Shown here piece after piece: positions 14,355-22,367 of a DNA stretch of 33,043 bases; within the stretch, counting starts at the first letter, position 1, and each line of letters opens with the position of its first letter. Location of the stretch: NCBI GenBank assembly GCA_015064005.1, contig SVTA01000013.1, positions 1-33,043 on the forward strand, in the 5' to 3' direction. The DNA comes from Oscillospiraceae bacterium (GTDB taxonomy: Bacteria > Bacillota > Clostridia > Oscillospirales > CAG-272). Under the pieces are notes generated by a model that searched no databases, had not been told where the DNA came from, and saw only the letters and a list, made by a program, of their open reading frames with translations. The position numbers were made by a program, and so were the translations under genes.

Positions 14355-15701
14355 ATGAAAATTGGTTTTGTATCCCTCGGCTGCTCCAAAAATCAAATGG
14401 ACACCGAGGTCATGCTGCATGAGCTGATGAGCGCGGGCTTCGAGATCACCCCGGAGGAGACCGAGGCGGATATCGTGATCATCAACACCTGCGGCTTCAT
14501 TGAGAGCGCCAAAAAGGAGGCCATCGACAATATTCTGGATATTGCGTGGCTGAAAAAGCACAACGGCCTCAAGGGTATTGTGGTCACTGGGTGCCTGGCG
14601 GAGCGGTATCGGGAGGAAATCTTCACCGAGATGCCCGAGGTAGATGCCCTGCTTGGCGTGGGCAGTATCCACAACATCGTGGAGGCCGTGGAAAGCATCA
14701 CCCGCCGCCTCAAAAACAAAAAGCTGCCGAAATACGCCTCCTTTGAGGACAAAAACACGGTACGCCTCGGCGGTGACCGCATCCTGACCACGCCGGAGTT
14801 CTACTCCTATATCAAGATTGCGGAGGGCTGCGACAACCGCTGCGCCTACTGCGCCATTCCCGCCATCCGCGGCCGTTTCCGCTCCCGTCCCATGGAGGAG
14901 CTGATCGCGGAGACAAAGCAGTTGGAGGCGTTGGGCGTGCGGGAGCTGAACATCATTGCGCAGGACATCACCCGCTACGGGCAGGATCTGTACGGCGAAT
15001 ATCGCCTGCACGAGCTGCTTCACCGCATCACGGAGGAGACCGAGATCCCGTGGCTGCGCCTCCTTTACTGCTACCCCGACAAGGTCACCGACGAGTTGAT
15101 TGCGGAGATCCGCGACAACCCCCGCATCGTCAAGTACATTGACCTGCCTTTGCAGCACATTTCCGACCCCGTTTTGCGGGCAATGAACCGCCACGGCGAC
15201 AGCGCGCATATCAGAGGCGTCATTGAAAAGCTCCGCCGCGAGATTCCCGATCTCACCCTCAGAACCACCTTTATCGTGGGCTTCCCCGGCGAAACCGAGG
15301 AGGATTTTGAGACCCTTTGCCGCTTTGTGGAGGAGACCCGCTTTGACCGCATGGGCGTCTTCACCTTCTCCCCCGAGGAGGGCACCCCCGCCGCCGAAAT
15401 GGAAAATCAGATCGACGAGCAGGTAAAGCAGGACCGCATGGACATTCTGATGAAGCTGCAAATGCGCATCAACGCCGAAAGCAACGAAAAGAAGCTGGGC
15501 ACCGTGCAGCGTGTGCTGGTGGAGGATTTTGACCCCGTCAGCGAGGCGCACTTCGGCCGTTCTGCCGCCGATGCTCCCGATATTGACGGCAAGGTGTATT
15601 TCAAGGCAGACCGCCGCATTGCCCCCGGCAGTATGGTGGATGTGAAGATCCGCGACGTGGTGGATTACGACCTCTACGGCCGTGCCATTATGCCCAAATA
15701 A
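14355..15701 (+). CDS. rimO: Ribosomal protein S12 methylthiotransferase
   Basis: A 448-residue radical SAM enzyme that adds a methylthio group to the conserved aspartate of ribosomal protein S12. The N-terminal MTTase domain starts MKIGFVSLGCSKNQMDTE and supplies Cys10, Cys46 (NTCGF) and Cys80 (VTGC) for one 4Fe-4S cluster. The radical SAM triad is Cys159/163/166 in CDNRCAYC. DLPLQH and a C-terminal TRAM domain (~380-445) follow. SLGCSKN and AIPAIRGRFRSR favour RimO over the tRNA enzyme MiaB. The ATG at 14355 has AAAGG ~10 bases upstream; a longer reading frame to 14169 runs through the palindrome and promoter and is not real. pgsA follows after 10 bases. Confidence 0.95.
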   Translation: MKIGFVSLGCSKNQMDTEVMLHELMSAGFEITPEETEADIVIINTCGFIESAKKEAIDNILDIAWLKKHNGLKGIVVTGCLAERYREEIFTEMPEVDALLGVGSIHNIVEAVESITRRLKNKKLPKYASFEDKNTVRLGGDRILTTPEFYSYIKIAEGCDNRCAYCAIPAIRGRFRSRPMEELIAETKQLEALGVRELNIIAQDITRYGQDLYGEYRLHELLHRITEETEIPWLRLLYCYPDKVTDELIAEIRDNPRIVKYIDLPLQHISDPVLRAMNRHGDSAHIRGVIEKLRREIPDLTLRTTFIVGFPGETEEDFETLCRFVEETRFDRMGVFTFSPEEGTPAAEMENQIDEQVKQDRMDILMKLQMRINAESNEKKLGTVQRVLVEDFDPVSEAHFGRSAADAPDIDGKVYFKADRRIAPGSMVDVKIRDVVDYDLYGRAIMPK

Positions 15702-15711
15702 GGAGGATATT

Positions 15712-16359
15712 ATGAGCAAAATGAATTTACCCAACAAGCTGACTATGCTCCGCCTGTGCCTCGTTCCCGTAGTGATGGTGCTGCTGCTGTTGCCCCAGTC
15801 GCTGCTTGACTGGCGCATCGTTTACGCCGCAGGCGCGGTGCTGTTCATTCTTACGTCCCTCACGGATATGCTGGACGGCAAGATCGCCCGCAAATACAAC
15901 CTTATCACCGATTTCGGCAAGTTTATGGACCCGGTGGCGGATAAATTTATGGTCATCGGCACCCTGCTTGCCCTGCTCTTCCGTATGATGCGCCCCGATC
16001 TGTACGGCGTCGCCTACGACAACGCCTTCACGGTGGTATTCTTCGTTGCCGTGGTGCTGATCATCTTCCGCGAGCTTGCCATCACCTCCCTGCGTCTGGT
16101 GCTGGTCAGCAGCTCCGGCATGGTGGTAGCCGCCAAAATGCTGGGCAAGATCAAAACCGTTTCCCAGATCGTGTGCATCTGCTGCCTGCTCCTTGAGCCC
16201 TTCCTTGATCTGCTCCTCTGCCACCTCGCTCCCGATTATTTCTTCGCCCACTTCTATCCCCTCTCCTGGATCACCGTGGTGGTGATGTCGGTGTTCACCC
16301 TTTGGTCGGGCATTGACTACCTGAAGGGCGGCTGGAAATACATCGCCTCCAACAAATAA
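15712..16359 (+). CDS. pgsA: CDP-diacylglycerol-glycerol-3-phosphate 3-phosphatidyltransferase
   Basis: A 215-residue membrane enzyme that makes phosphatidylglycerol phosphate. The CDP-alcohol phosphotransferase motif DGxxAR-x8-GxxxDxxxD is complete: D55 G56 A59 R60, G69, D73, D77. The start NLPNKLTMLRLCLVP is typical of PgsA. Several hydrophobic helices span the protein, ending with a Trp-rich C-terminus. The ATG at 15712 is preceded by AGGAGG directly after the rimO stop. The rimO-pgsA order is common in Clostridia. A strong bidirectional terminator follows. Confidence 0.94.
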   Translation: MSKMNLPNKLTMLRLCLVPVVMVLLLLPQSLLDWRIVYAAGAVLFILTSLTDMLDGKIARKYNLITDFGKFMDPVADKFMVIGTLLALLFRMMRPDLYGVAYDNAFTVVFFVAVVLIIFRELAITSLRLVLVSSSGMVVAAKMLGKIKTVSQIVCICCLLLEPFLDLLLCHLAPDYFFAHFYPLSWITVVVMSVFTLWSGIDYLKGGWKYIASNK

Positions 16360-16375
16360 GTGCCGAAACGGTATG

Positions 16376-16416
16376 AAAAAAGCCGGCCATTCGCGTTGCG
16401 AATGGCCGGCTTTTTT
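16376..16416. terminator. Bidirectional intrinsic terminator
   Basis: Perfect 13-bp stem GCCGGCCATTCGC / GCGAATGGCCGGC with GTT loop, flanked by six A on the left and six T on the right. It lies between the converging pgsA (plus) and the MBL lipoprotein gene (minus), so serves both. Confidence 0.93.
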
Positions 16417-16418
16417 CA

Positions 16419-18722
16419 TTATTTTTTGACCACCGCAGAGATGCCCTTGGTGCCCTCGGTGATCACGATGGGGGCGCTTTCTCCGGCGTTATAGAGGCCG
16501 GTATCGCCGCCCAGCGTCATATCGGGGCCATCCCCCGTGATGGTAACGGTGGTATTGTAGGTATCGGCAAAAATGTGATATTTCACCGAATCGAGATTCT
16601 GATACAGAATAGCGGATACCCGCTTGTAGCCGCTGGCGTTGGTGTTTCTCACCACGTCGGTAAGGCGCGCGAGAGAGTTGGGCCACAGCACAATCTCCGG
16701 CTCCACCAGAATATAGAGTGCGATCTCCACAGCGGAAAGGCCGTGGTGGGCCGCCTGCACGATGTCGCTTTTCAGACCCTCGCCGTACATCGCACGCAAG
16801 TACTCGCTACCCCGGGTCGTCTGGTCGCCCAGCCACAGCAGCGTGGTTCTCTCACCCACCGCATTGCCTCTGCCGTCGGTGGCAGTAAAGGTGCTGCGGG
16901 TCACTACGCTGGCGGTATTGAATACGTCGATGGTAAGCGGATAAATATCCTCCGGTGCAAACAGCACCTCCAGCTCCATATTGGCGAAATAGAGCCGCTG
17001 ACCCGCGTGCACCTTTATATATTTGGTATCGCCCTGCGTATAGCCGAAGATGGTGCTCATATTGTTACGCACGGAATAGTTGGGGTCGTGGGTGTTGTAG
17101 CCCTGCTCCTCGGAGGGGTTGTTGGTGATCAGATAGCGAAGCTCGATCTTATCGCCGTAAACCTTGCAAAGCTCTTGGAAATTCTGATAATGGTCGCCGT
17201 GGCTATGGGTGAGATACCAGACGCTGATCACAATGGGATCGGCGGCGGTGGGTGCCGTGCCGAAGGCCTGCTTGTGGAGATCGGCCAGCACGTTATACAG
17301 CCGCTTGTAATCCTCGCCCGCCTTGTAGCCGCCGTCCAGCACCACGAAGGAGCCATCCTCCAGCTGTACCACGTAGCACATACCGGAGGCTGCGGCATAG
17401 TTGAACCGCAAGGAGGTGACGCGGGTGTCGGTGACCTTAACGTAGTCGTAATGAGGCGTGAGCAGCCCATCGTCAAATACGTTGCCGATACCGGTGGCCT
17501 TGGCTGCCACAATACGAATGGCAGGATCATAGGTCTTCACCTTCTGGCTCTTTGCGTGGGCAAAGGCCATATAGCTCACGTAAAGCAGCTGGTTCTTCTC
17601 CGCGCTCTGATAGGTGGCAAAGAGGCTGCCCTCGATCTCGTTTTCCTGCACTAACGCGTATCCCGCACCGGCAAGCGAGGTCAGATACGCCCGATAAGCG
17701 TCGGCATTGACACCCTTGCCCGTATAATGATAAAGCATCGATCCCTCGCCCGCATCCACCGATCCGGTCAGCGCAATATCCGCTCCCGTGGGACGGGGAA
17801 AATCGGTCACAGCGCCGCTGCTTTTCGTGCTGATCCACTTGAAATCCGCTGGGATCTGCAGGCTTTTCGTGCCACCGTCATCGGCGGTATCGGCTTTCAC
17901 GGCCTCCAGAAACAGATCAACGGCAGAGCCAAGCCCCGCGCCGTTGAGACCGGTGATCACTACCCGTCCCTCCACCACGCCGAAGCCGTAGTCGTTCACG
18001 TCCATATCCTGCAGGAACGTGCCCACCGCATCCCGCTCCACAAGGCCGACCAGAACCTCCTTGTTGGCGGTCTTGCTGTCCTTTGCCAGCGCAAATTTGC
18101 TCTTGGCGGAAAGGGTCTCCCGAAGGCCCTTCTGCACCTTTTCTGCCATTTCGAAGGCATAATCGGGGCCGTCGTTGGCAGCGCCACCCTCGGGGGCGGG
18201 CTGATCGTTCAGAAGCGCAGAATAGACCACCGCGAAATCCGGCGAAACGGTCAGCATATCCACGTCGGAGACCACGGTTTTCGGCACCGTGACGCTGCTG
18301 TCTCCCTCATCCAAGAGGCAGGCATCCGCGAAGACCTGCATGGCCTTGACGGTAAGCAGCTTGGTGGTGCCGACAATGACCAGCTTATCCTCCACCACAG
18401 CAAAGGCGTAGCCGTGTCCGGAGATTTCGGCAAGCAGCTTTTCGGTGGCGGCGCGGCCGGTGGCACCGATCAGAATTTCCTTTTCACCCTCCTCCCGCTT
18501 GGCGGAGACGGAGCTGAGCTTCAGTCCCGTGTGAGCGGTAATCCGCTTGGTCAGCGCCGTCACCTGCCACTTGAAGCAGGCTTCAAAGTCGGCGTCATAC
18601 ACCACGGTATAGTCCGTGAGATCCAACGTCTTGGATTTTCCGCCGCAAGCAGAAAATGCCGTCAGCACCAGAAGCAGCAGGCAGACACACAGCATCAGGG
18701 ACAGTGTTCTTTTGGCGTTCAT
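16419..18722 (-). CDS. Secreted lipoprotein with duplicated N-terminal domain and metallo-beta-lactamase-fold C-terminus
   Basis: A 767-residue exported lipoprotein: signal peptide with lipobox FSACG (Cys26). Residues ~35-140 and ~163-275 are two diverged copies of one domain, each ending with the pattern EILIG...GYAFAVVEDKLVIVG / EVLVG...DYGFGVVEGRVVITG. After a ~100-residue linker domain comes a metallo-beta-lactamase fold (~440-720) with THSHGDH (505-511), a metal-binding Asp in LLWLGDQT and a further His in QAAHHGLS, so the metal site looks complete. The fold resembles the extracellular ComEC-type MBL hydrolases. ATG 18722 is preferred with AAAGGA ~10 bases upstream; a TTG at 18728 is possible. 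It stands alone with its own promoter and terminator. The substrate is unknown. Confidence 0.8.
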   Translation of the reverse strand: MNAKRTLSLMLCVCLLLLVLTAFSACGGKSKTLDLTDYTVVYDADFEACFKWQVTALTKRITAHTGLKLSSVSAKREEGEKEILIGATGRAATEKLLAEISGHGYAFAVVEDKLVIVGTTKLLTVKAMQVFADACLLDEGDSSVTVPKTVVSDVDMLTVSPDFAVVYSALLNDQPAPEGGAANDGPDYAFEMAEKVQKGLRETLSAKSKFALAKDSKTANKEVLVGLVERDAVGTFLQDMDVNDYGFGVVEGRVVITGLNGAGLGSAVDLFLEAVKADTADDGGTKSLQIPADFKWISTKSSGAVTDFPRPTGADIALTGSVDAGEGSMLYHYTGKGVNADAYRAYLTSLAGAGYALVQENEIEGSLFATYQSAEKNQLLYVSYMAFAHAKSQKVKTYDPAIRIVAAKATGIGNVFDDGLLTPHYDYVKVTDTRVTSLRFNYAAASGMCYVVQLEDGSFVVLDGGYKAGEDYKRLYNVLADLHKQAFGTAPTAADPIVISVWYLTHSHGDHYQNFQELCKVYGDKIELRYLITNNPSEEQGYNTHDPNYSVRNNMSTIFGYTQGDTKYIKVHAGQRLYFANMELEVLFAPEDIYPLTIDVFNTASVVTRSTFTATDGRGNAVGERTTLLWLGDQTTRGSEYLRAMYGEGLKSDIVQAAHHGLSAVEIALYILVEPEIVLWPNSLARLTDVVRNTNASGYKRVSAILYQNLDSVKYHIFADTYNTTVTITGDGPDMTLGGDTGLYNAGESAPIVITEGTKGISAVVKK

Positions 18723-18776
18723 GATCAATGCTTCCTTTCAAATTTTTTTGAGCTGTAACGGATGTGCGGTATTTGT

Positions 18777-18785
18777 ATTATAACA
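18777..18785 (-). promoter_or_regulatory. Extended -10 promoter of the MBL lipoprotein gene
   Basis: Minus-strand TG-T-TATAAT is a consensus extended -10 with no clear -35, leading to a ~50-base leader before the ATG at 18722. Confidence 0.6.
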
Positions 18786-18853
18786 AAAAAACGCGCTGGT
18801 TCCTATCATAATATTGCTGTTTTTTGCTGTTTTTGTAAAATATTGCACGCCTT

Positions 18854-18897
18854 ATGAAAAATTTCCCGCAAGCGTGCGCTTGCGGGGAATTTTTCAT
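18854..18897. terminator. Long terminator hairpin overlapping the trpS stop codon
   Basis: Arms ATGAAAAATT-T-CCCGCAAGCG and CGCTTGCGGG-G-AATTTTTCAT give a ~20-bp stem with AT-rich ends. The right arm contains the trpS stop codon (18894-18896), so the hairpin begins inside the last codon region and ends trpS transcription on the minus strand. Confidence 0.85.
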
Positions 18898-19895
18898 CTT
18901 ACCTGTACAAATCCCAGCTTTTTCTGCACCTTGGAGAGGGTTTTGCGGGCGTAGTAGGCAGCCTCCTCGGCACCCTTCTTCATCTGTGCCTCCAGACCCG
19001 CCTTGTCGGCCAGCAGCTCCTTGAAGCGTGCCTGCACGGGCGCCAGCGCGTCGGCGCAGACCTCGCCTACGGCCAGCTTGAAGTCGCCGTAGCCGCGACC
19101 GTCAAACTCGCGCTCGATCTCCTCCATGGTCTTGTCCGTAAAGCAGGAGTAAATGGACATCAGGTTATTGATGCCGTCCTTGCCCTCGGCGTAGCGCACC
19201 ACGGTATCGGAGTCGGTCACCGCGCGGCGGAATTTGCGAATGATGGTATCCTTATCATCGAGAATATACACCACGGCGTTCTGGTTCTCGTCGGATTTAC
19301 TCATTTTCTTGGTGGGGTCGGCAAGGGACATGATCTTCTTGCCCTGCTTGGAGATCATGGGCTCCGGCACGGTGAAGGTGTCGGGGAAAAGCTGATTGAA
19401 GCGCTCGGCCACGTTGCGGGCCAGCTCCACATGCTGCTTCTGGTCAACGCCCACGGGCACCACGTCGGTCTGATACAGCAGAATGTCTGCCGCCATCAGC
19501 GCGGGGTAGGTGAAAAGACCGGCATTGATATTGTCGGCATGGCGGGCACTCTTGTCCTTGAACTGGGTCATGCGGGAAAGCTCGCCAAACATGGTGTAGC
19601 AGTTGAGGATCCACGCCAGCTCCGCGTGGGCGGGCACGTGGGACTGCACGTAAAGGGTGTTCTTTTCGGGGTCGAGGCCGCAGGCCATGTAAAGTGCAAG
19701 GGTCTCATAGGTGCGGCGGCGGAGCTCGGCAGGCACCTGGCGCACGGTGATGGCGTGCTCGTCCACCACGCAGTAGAAGCACTTATAGGCCTCGCTGTAG
19801 GCGGAGAAATTGCGCAATGCGCCGAGATAGTTGCCAATGGTCAGGTTGCCGCTGGGCTGAATGCCGGAAAAACAAATTTTCTGATCGTTTAACAT
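18894..19895 (-). CDS. trpS: Tryptophan-tRNA ligase
   Basis: A 333-residue class I aminoacyl-tRNA synthetase charging tRNA-Trp. The HIGH-equivalent is PSGNLTIGNYLG (14-25), the KMSKS loop is KKMSKSDE (KMSKS 197-201), and the tryptophan-pocket segment GVDQKQHVELAR is typical. The ATG at 19895 is chosen for MLNDQKICFSGIQPSG and the AAAGGA ~7 bases upstream; the longer in-frame extension overlaps the aminotransferase gene. Eleven bases separate it from that gene, so they are cotranscribed. No T-box leader is seen before the operon. Confidence 0.96.
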   Translation of the reverse strand: MLNDQKICFSGIQPSGNLTIGNYLGALRNFSAYSEAYKCFYCVVDEHAITVRQVPAELRRRTYETLALYMACGLDPEKNTLYVQSHVPAHAELAWILNCYTMFGELSRMTQFKDKSARHADNINAGLFTYPALMAADILLYQTDVVPVGVDQKQHVELARNVAERFNQLFPDTFTVPEPMISKQGKKIMSLADPTKKMSKSDENQNAVVYILDDKDTIIRKFRRAVTDSDTVVRYAEGKDGINNLMSIYSCFTDKTMEEIEREFDGRGYGDFKLAVGEVCADALAPVQARFKELLADKAGLEAQMKKGAEEAAYYARKTLSKVQKKLGFVQVR

Positions 19896-19906
19896 GGTGT
19901 ATCCTT

Positions 19907-21097
19907 TCAATGAATGAACTCGCGTGCGGCCTCGCCGAGGCGGCGGACACCCTCCACGATCTGCTCGTCGGAGGGGGTGGAATAGTTGAGACGGAAGGAG
20001 CGGGAGGGAGCGTCGGTATCGCAGTTGAAGGTGGTGCCGGGAACCACCGCCACCTTTTTCTGCAGTGCGCTCTTGACAAAGGCGTTCATATCCGCGCCCT
20101 CGGGGAGGGTGCACCAGATAAAGAGACCGCCCTCGGGCTTGGTATAGGTCACCTCAGCGGGCAGATGCTTTTCAAGCTCCGTCAGCATCAGATTGCATTT
20201 ATGCCGGTAAAGAGCGCGAATGCCCGCGATGTGACCGTCCAGATCGCACTCGGTCATAAAGCGGTAGCACAGCATCTGGAAGAAGATGTTGGTATGCACG
20301 TCCTCGCTCTGCTTTGCCACCACCATTTTGGTCACAATGGGCGAGGGACCGATGATAAAGCCCACGCGCATGCCAGCGGAAAGGATCTTGGAGAAGGAGG
20401 AGCAATAAATAACCAGCCCCTCGGTGTCCATACTCTTGAGGGTGGGGATCTCCTCGCCTGCGAAGCGCAGCTCGCCGTAGGGGTTATCCTCCAGAATGGG
20501 CAAGCTGTATTTCTTGGCGATCTCGTAGATGCGGCGACGCTTTTCAAGGCTTGTCGTGATGCCGGAAGGATTGTGGAAGGTGGGGATCAAATACAGCATT
20601 TTGGCGTTGGGATTGGCCCGGATGGCCGCCTCAAGCGCCACGGGATCCATGCCGTCCGCCTCCATTTCCACGCCCACGGTTTTCGCGCCGCAGGAACGGA
20701 AGGCGTTCAATGCACCGATGAAGCTGGGATTCTCGCAGAGCACCACGTCGCCCTCGTTGCAAAGTGCCTTGCAGGCCAGCTCAATGCCCTGCTGACCGCC
20801 CGAAACCACGATGGTGGTGTCATCGGGGTCGCCAATACCGAAGACCTCCTTTTGCCGCTTGGTGATGGCCTCCCGCAGGGGGGGATAGCCGTCAGTCATG
20901 CTATATTGCAGCGCTGCCACGGCATCGGTGGCAAAAATATCCGCCGAGAGGCGGGCAAGCGCCTCCACGGGGAAAGACTCCGCGGCGGGATTGCCCGCGG
21001 CGAAGGAAATGATGGTGGGATCGGTGAGGCTCTTGAAGATCTCACGAATGGCAGAGGGCTTCAAGGCTGCCAATTTGTCAGAAAAACGGTATTCCAT
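19907..21097 (-). CDS. PLP-dependent aminotransferase (class I/II, aminoadipate/aromatic type)
   Basis: A 396-residue fold-type I aminotransferase. It has FAAGNPA near the N-terminus, LQYSMTDGYPPLREAI, the SGGQQGIELAC cofactor loop, PTFHNPSG, DNPYGELRF (Asp/Tyr contacting PLP) and SSFSKILSAGMRVG with the Schiff-base lysine. A C-terminal NYSTPSDEQI supplies the substrate-carboxylate Arg in SFRLNYS. It lacks the N-terminal DNA-binding domain of MocR relatives. The family (LysN/ArAT-like) takes aromatic amino acids, leucine or aminoadipate as donors. Cotranscription with trpS hints at, but does not prove, an aromatic substrate. Start at 21097 with GAGG ~9 bases upstream. Confidence 0.9.
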   Translation of the reverse strand: MEYRFSDKLAALKPSAIREIFKSLTDPTIISFAAGNPAAESFPVEALARLSADIFATDAVAALQYSMTDGYPPLREAITKRQKEVFGIGDPDDTTIVVSGGQQGIELACKALCNEGDVVLCENPSFIGALNAFRSCGAKTVGVEMEADGMDPVALEAAIRANPNAKMLYLIPTFHNPSGITTSLEKRRRIYEIAKKYSLPILEDNPYGELRFAGEEIPTLKSMDTEGLVIYCSSFSKILSAGMRVGFIIGPSPIVTKMVVAKQSEDVHTNIFFQMLCYRFMTECDLDGHIAGIRALYRHKCNLMLTELEKHLPAEVTYTKPEGGLFIWCTLPEGADMNAFVKSALQKKVAVVPGTTFNCDTDAPSRSFRLNYSTPSDEQIVEGVRRLGEAAREFIH

Positions 21098-21154
21098 AAC
21101 GGTACCTCGCTTAAAGTATGCCTACGCGCAGCGCGCCGGCGTAATGCGCAGGGC

Positions 21155-21184
21155 AGTATATATTATTTTAATATCATATCACAA
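21155..21184 (-). promoter_or_regulatory. Probable promoter of the aminotransferase-trpS operon
   Basis: Minus-strand TTGTGA (21184-21179), 18-base AT-rich spacer and TATACT (21160-21155), 58 bases before the start codon at 21097. Confidence 0.5.
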
Positions 21185-21232
21185 AATAACGCCGCTTGCA
21201 AGTGGTATTTTGCTTTTTTTGAAAAAGATGAC

Positions 21233-21271
21233 AAAAGGGCGGCGGTCTTCGCGAAAGACCGCCGCCCTTTT
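21233..21271. terminator. Intrinsic terminator
   Basis: Perfect 17-bp stem from AAAAGGGCGGCGGTCTT to its complement with loop CGCGA; A and T runs at both ends make it usable from both strands. It probably ends transcripts from the AraC gene at 21489-22256 (minus). Confidence 0.85.
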
Positions 21272-21488
21272 CCCGCAAATCCGCTCCCGCTCCTGTCGGT
21301 AAGAAAGCGGATTTTCGCGCCGAACGCAAAGAATACATTTTCTAATTTTTACTATAATTATTCCAATTTTTGAAATTCATTTTTTAATTTTTATTGGAAA
21401 CAACTATATTTTTTCTAAATTCAAGCAAAATTGCATGTTTTTCTCTTTTTTGGCAAAATTCTCACTCGCAAAAATTCCAAATTTCAAA
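21272..21488. other. AT-rich gene-free spacer
   Basis: About 170 bases (21320-21488) of very AT-rich sequence between the terminator and the AraC stop, unlike the GC-rich genes around it. It contains a 7-bp inverted repeat TTCCAAT/ATTGGAA at 21361-21400 and several A/T runs. It would be the 3' untranslated region of the AraC gene. I see no ORF, promoter with a target, or RNA motif in it. Confidence 0.5.
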
Positions 21489-22256
21489 TCATATAACGTG
21501 AGCTGCTTTTCGGATGGCAGAGGGCGTTTTTCCCGTCACCTCCTTCACGATCTTACGAAAGCAGGCCGCATTCCCGAAGCCCAGCCGCTCGGCGATCTCC
21601 TCCACGGAAAGGTCAGTTTCCTCCAGCAGCACCGTCGCCCGCTCCACCTTGATGCGGTTACGCAGTCCCAGCGGTGTGGTGCCCAGCTCACGCCGGAAAC
21701 AAGCATAAAGCCCCGATTCGCTCATACCGCAATGCCGTGCCAACTCCGCCACGCGGAAATCCGGATGTGCCTCGATGTATGCGCGCACGCTTGCAGCAAA
21801 GGCCGCACCCTGAGAAAGCGTCTGCCGCTTCATCAGGGGCATCAGCTCTCCCATCACCAGATATAAGAGCCCCACAGAGCGAGCCGTGACATCCCCCTCG
21901 GCCGCCAACCGGTCGAGCAGCGCGTGCACATCCGCCGAAGCCGTCACCGTCTGCAATGCCAGCGTATCCTCCTTCGTGGGCAAAAGATCAAAGCGATGGG
22001 ATTCCCACTCCACGCGGCCATCGGCGGCGGGATCGCCATACCAATAGGAATGATACCGCAATCCGCGCGGTAAGTAAAATACGTCCCCCGCTGAAAGCTG
22101 CAGCGGCTCGCCGTAAAGCGGCACGATGCGCCCGCTCCCACAACGCATCCGCGCCAGAAAATGACAAGCGATGCCGGCGCTGTTATCGGTGTGGCGCTGT
22201 CCTTGGTAACACAGTGTGCGGAAAGCAAAGGAATTGTAAAATTGCATATGATCCAT
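21489..22256 (-). CDS. AraC-family transcriptional regulator with N-terminal cupin
   Basis: A 255-residue regulator. The N-terminal half is a cupin with PLQLSAGDVFYLPRGLRYHS (about 50-70). The C-terminal ~95 residues hold two helix-turn-helix motifs: FRVAELARHCGMSESGLYACFRR and LSVEEIAERLGFGNAACFRKIV followed by KEVTGKTPSAIRK. It is divergent from the three-gene sugar operon at 22368 and shares interleaved promoters with it, so it is the expected local regulator. ATG 22256 has AAAGGGG ~9 bases upstream. The ligand is unknown, presumably the operon's sugar substrate. Confidence 0.9.
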   Translation of the reverse strand: MDHMQFYNSFAFRTLCYQGQRHTDNSAGIACHFLARMRCGSGRIVPLYGEPLQLSAGDVFYLPRGLRYHSYWYGDPAADGRVEWESHRFDLLPTKEDTLALQTVTASADVHALLDRLAAEGDVTARSVGLLYLVMGELMPLMKRQTLSQGAAFAASVRAYIEAHPDFRVAELARHCGMSESGLYACFRRELGTTPLGLRNRIKVERATVLLEETDLSVEEIAERLGFGNAACFRKIVKEVTGKTPSAIRKAAHVI

Positions 22257-22301
22257 TGGTTTTTTCCCCTTTTATTTAGAGAATCGCATCTGTTCCTTTG
22301 C

Positions 22302-22330
22302 AGTATAGCATATTGCAGACGGCAAGTCAA
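22302..22330 (-). promoter_or_regulatory. Sigma-A promoter of the second AraC gene
   Basis: Minus-strand TTGACT (22330-22325), 17-base spacer, TATACT (22307-22302): a near-consensus promoter 46 bases before the start at 22256. It physically overlaps the plus-strand promoter at 22313-22341. Confidence 0.78.
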
Positions 22331-22341
22331 GATGCTACAAT
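22313..22341 (+). promoter_or_regulatory. Promoter of the MDR/Gfo-Idh/epimerase operon
   Basis: TTGCAG (22313-22318), 17-base spacer, TACAAT (22336-22341) with extended TG. Its -35 lies within the spacer of the divergent AraC promoter, so one polymerase should exclude the other. Flanking TAGCAT (22306) and ATGCTA (22332) words form a spaced inverted repeat that may bind the regulator. Confidence 0.68.
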
Positions 22342-22367
22342 AAAAATGAAATGAAAGGAGGTATCCT

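Noticed and set aside
13902-15818. 638-codon open frame antisense to the beta-helix and rimO genes
   Set aside because: It lies opposite well-supported genes, spans a palindrome and promoter, and its translation is low-complexity His/Gly/Val-rich without domains.
21098-21232. T-box leader for the aminotransferase-trpS operon
   Set aside because: The leader is too short, and neither the specifier-loop structure nor a proper TGGNACCGCG box is present; only a chance GGTACCG occurs beside the start codon.
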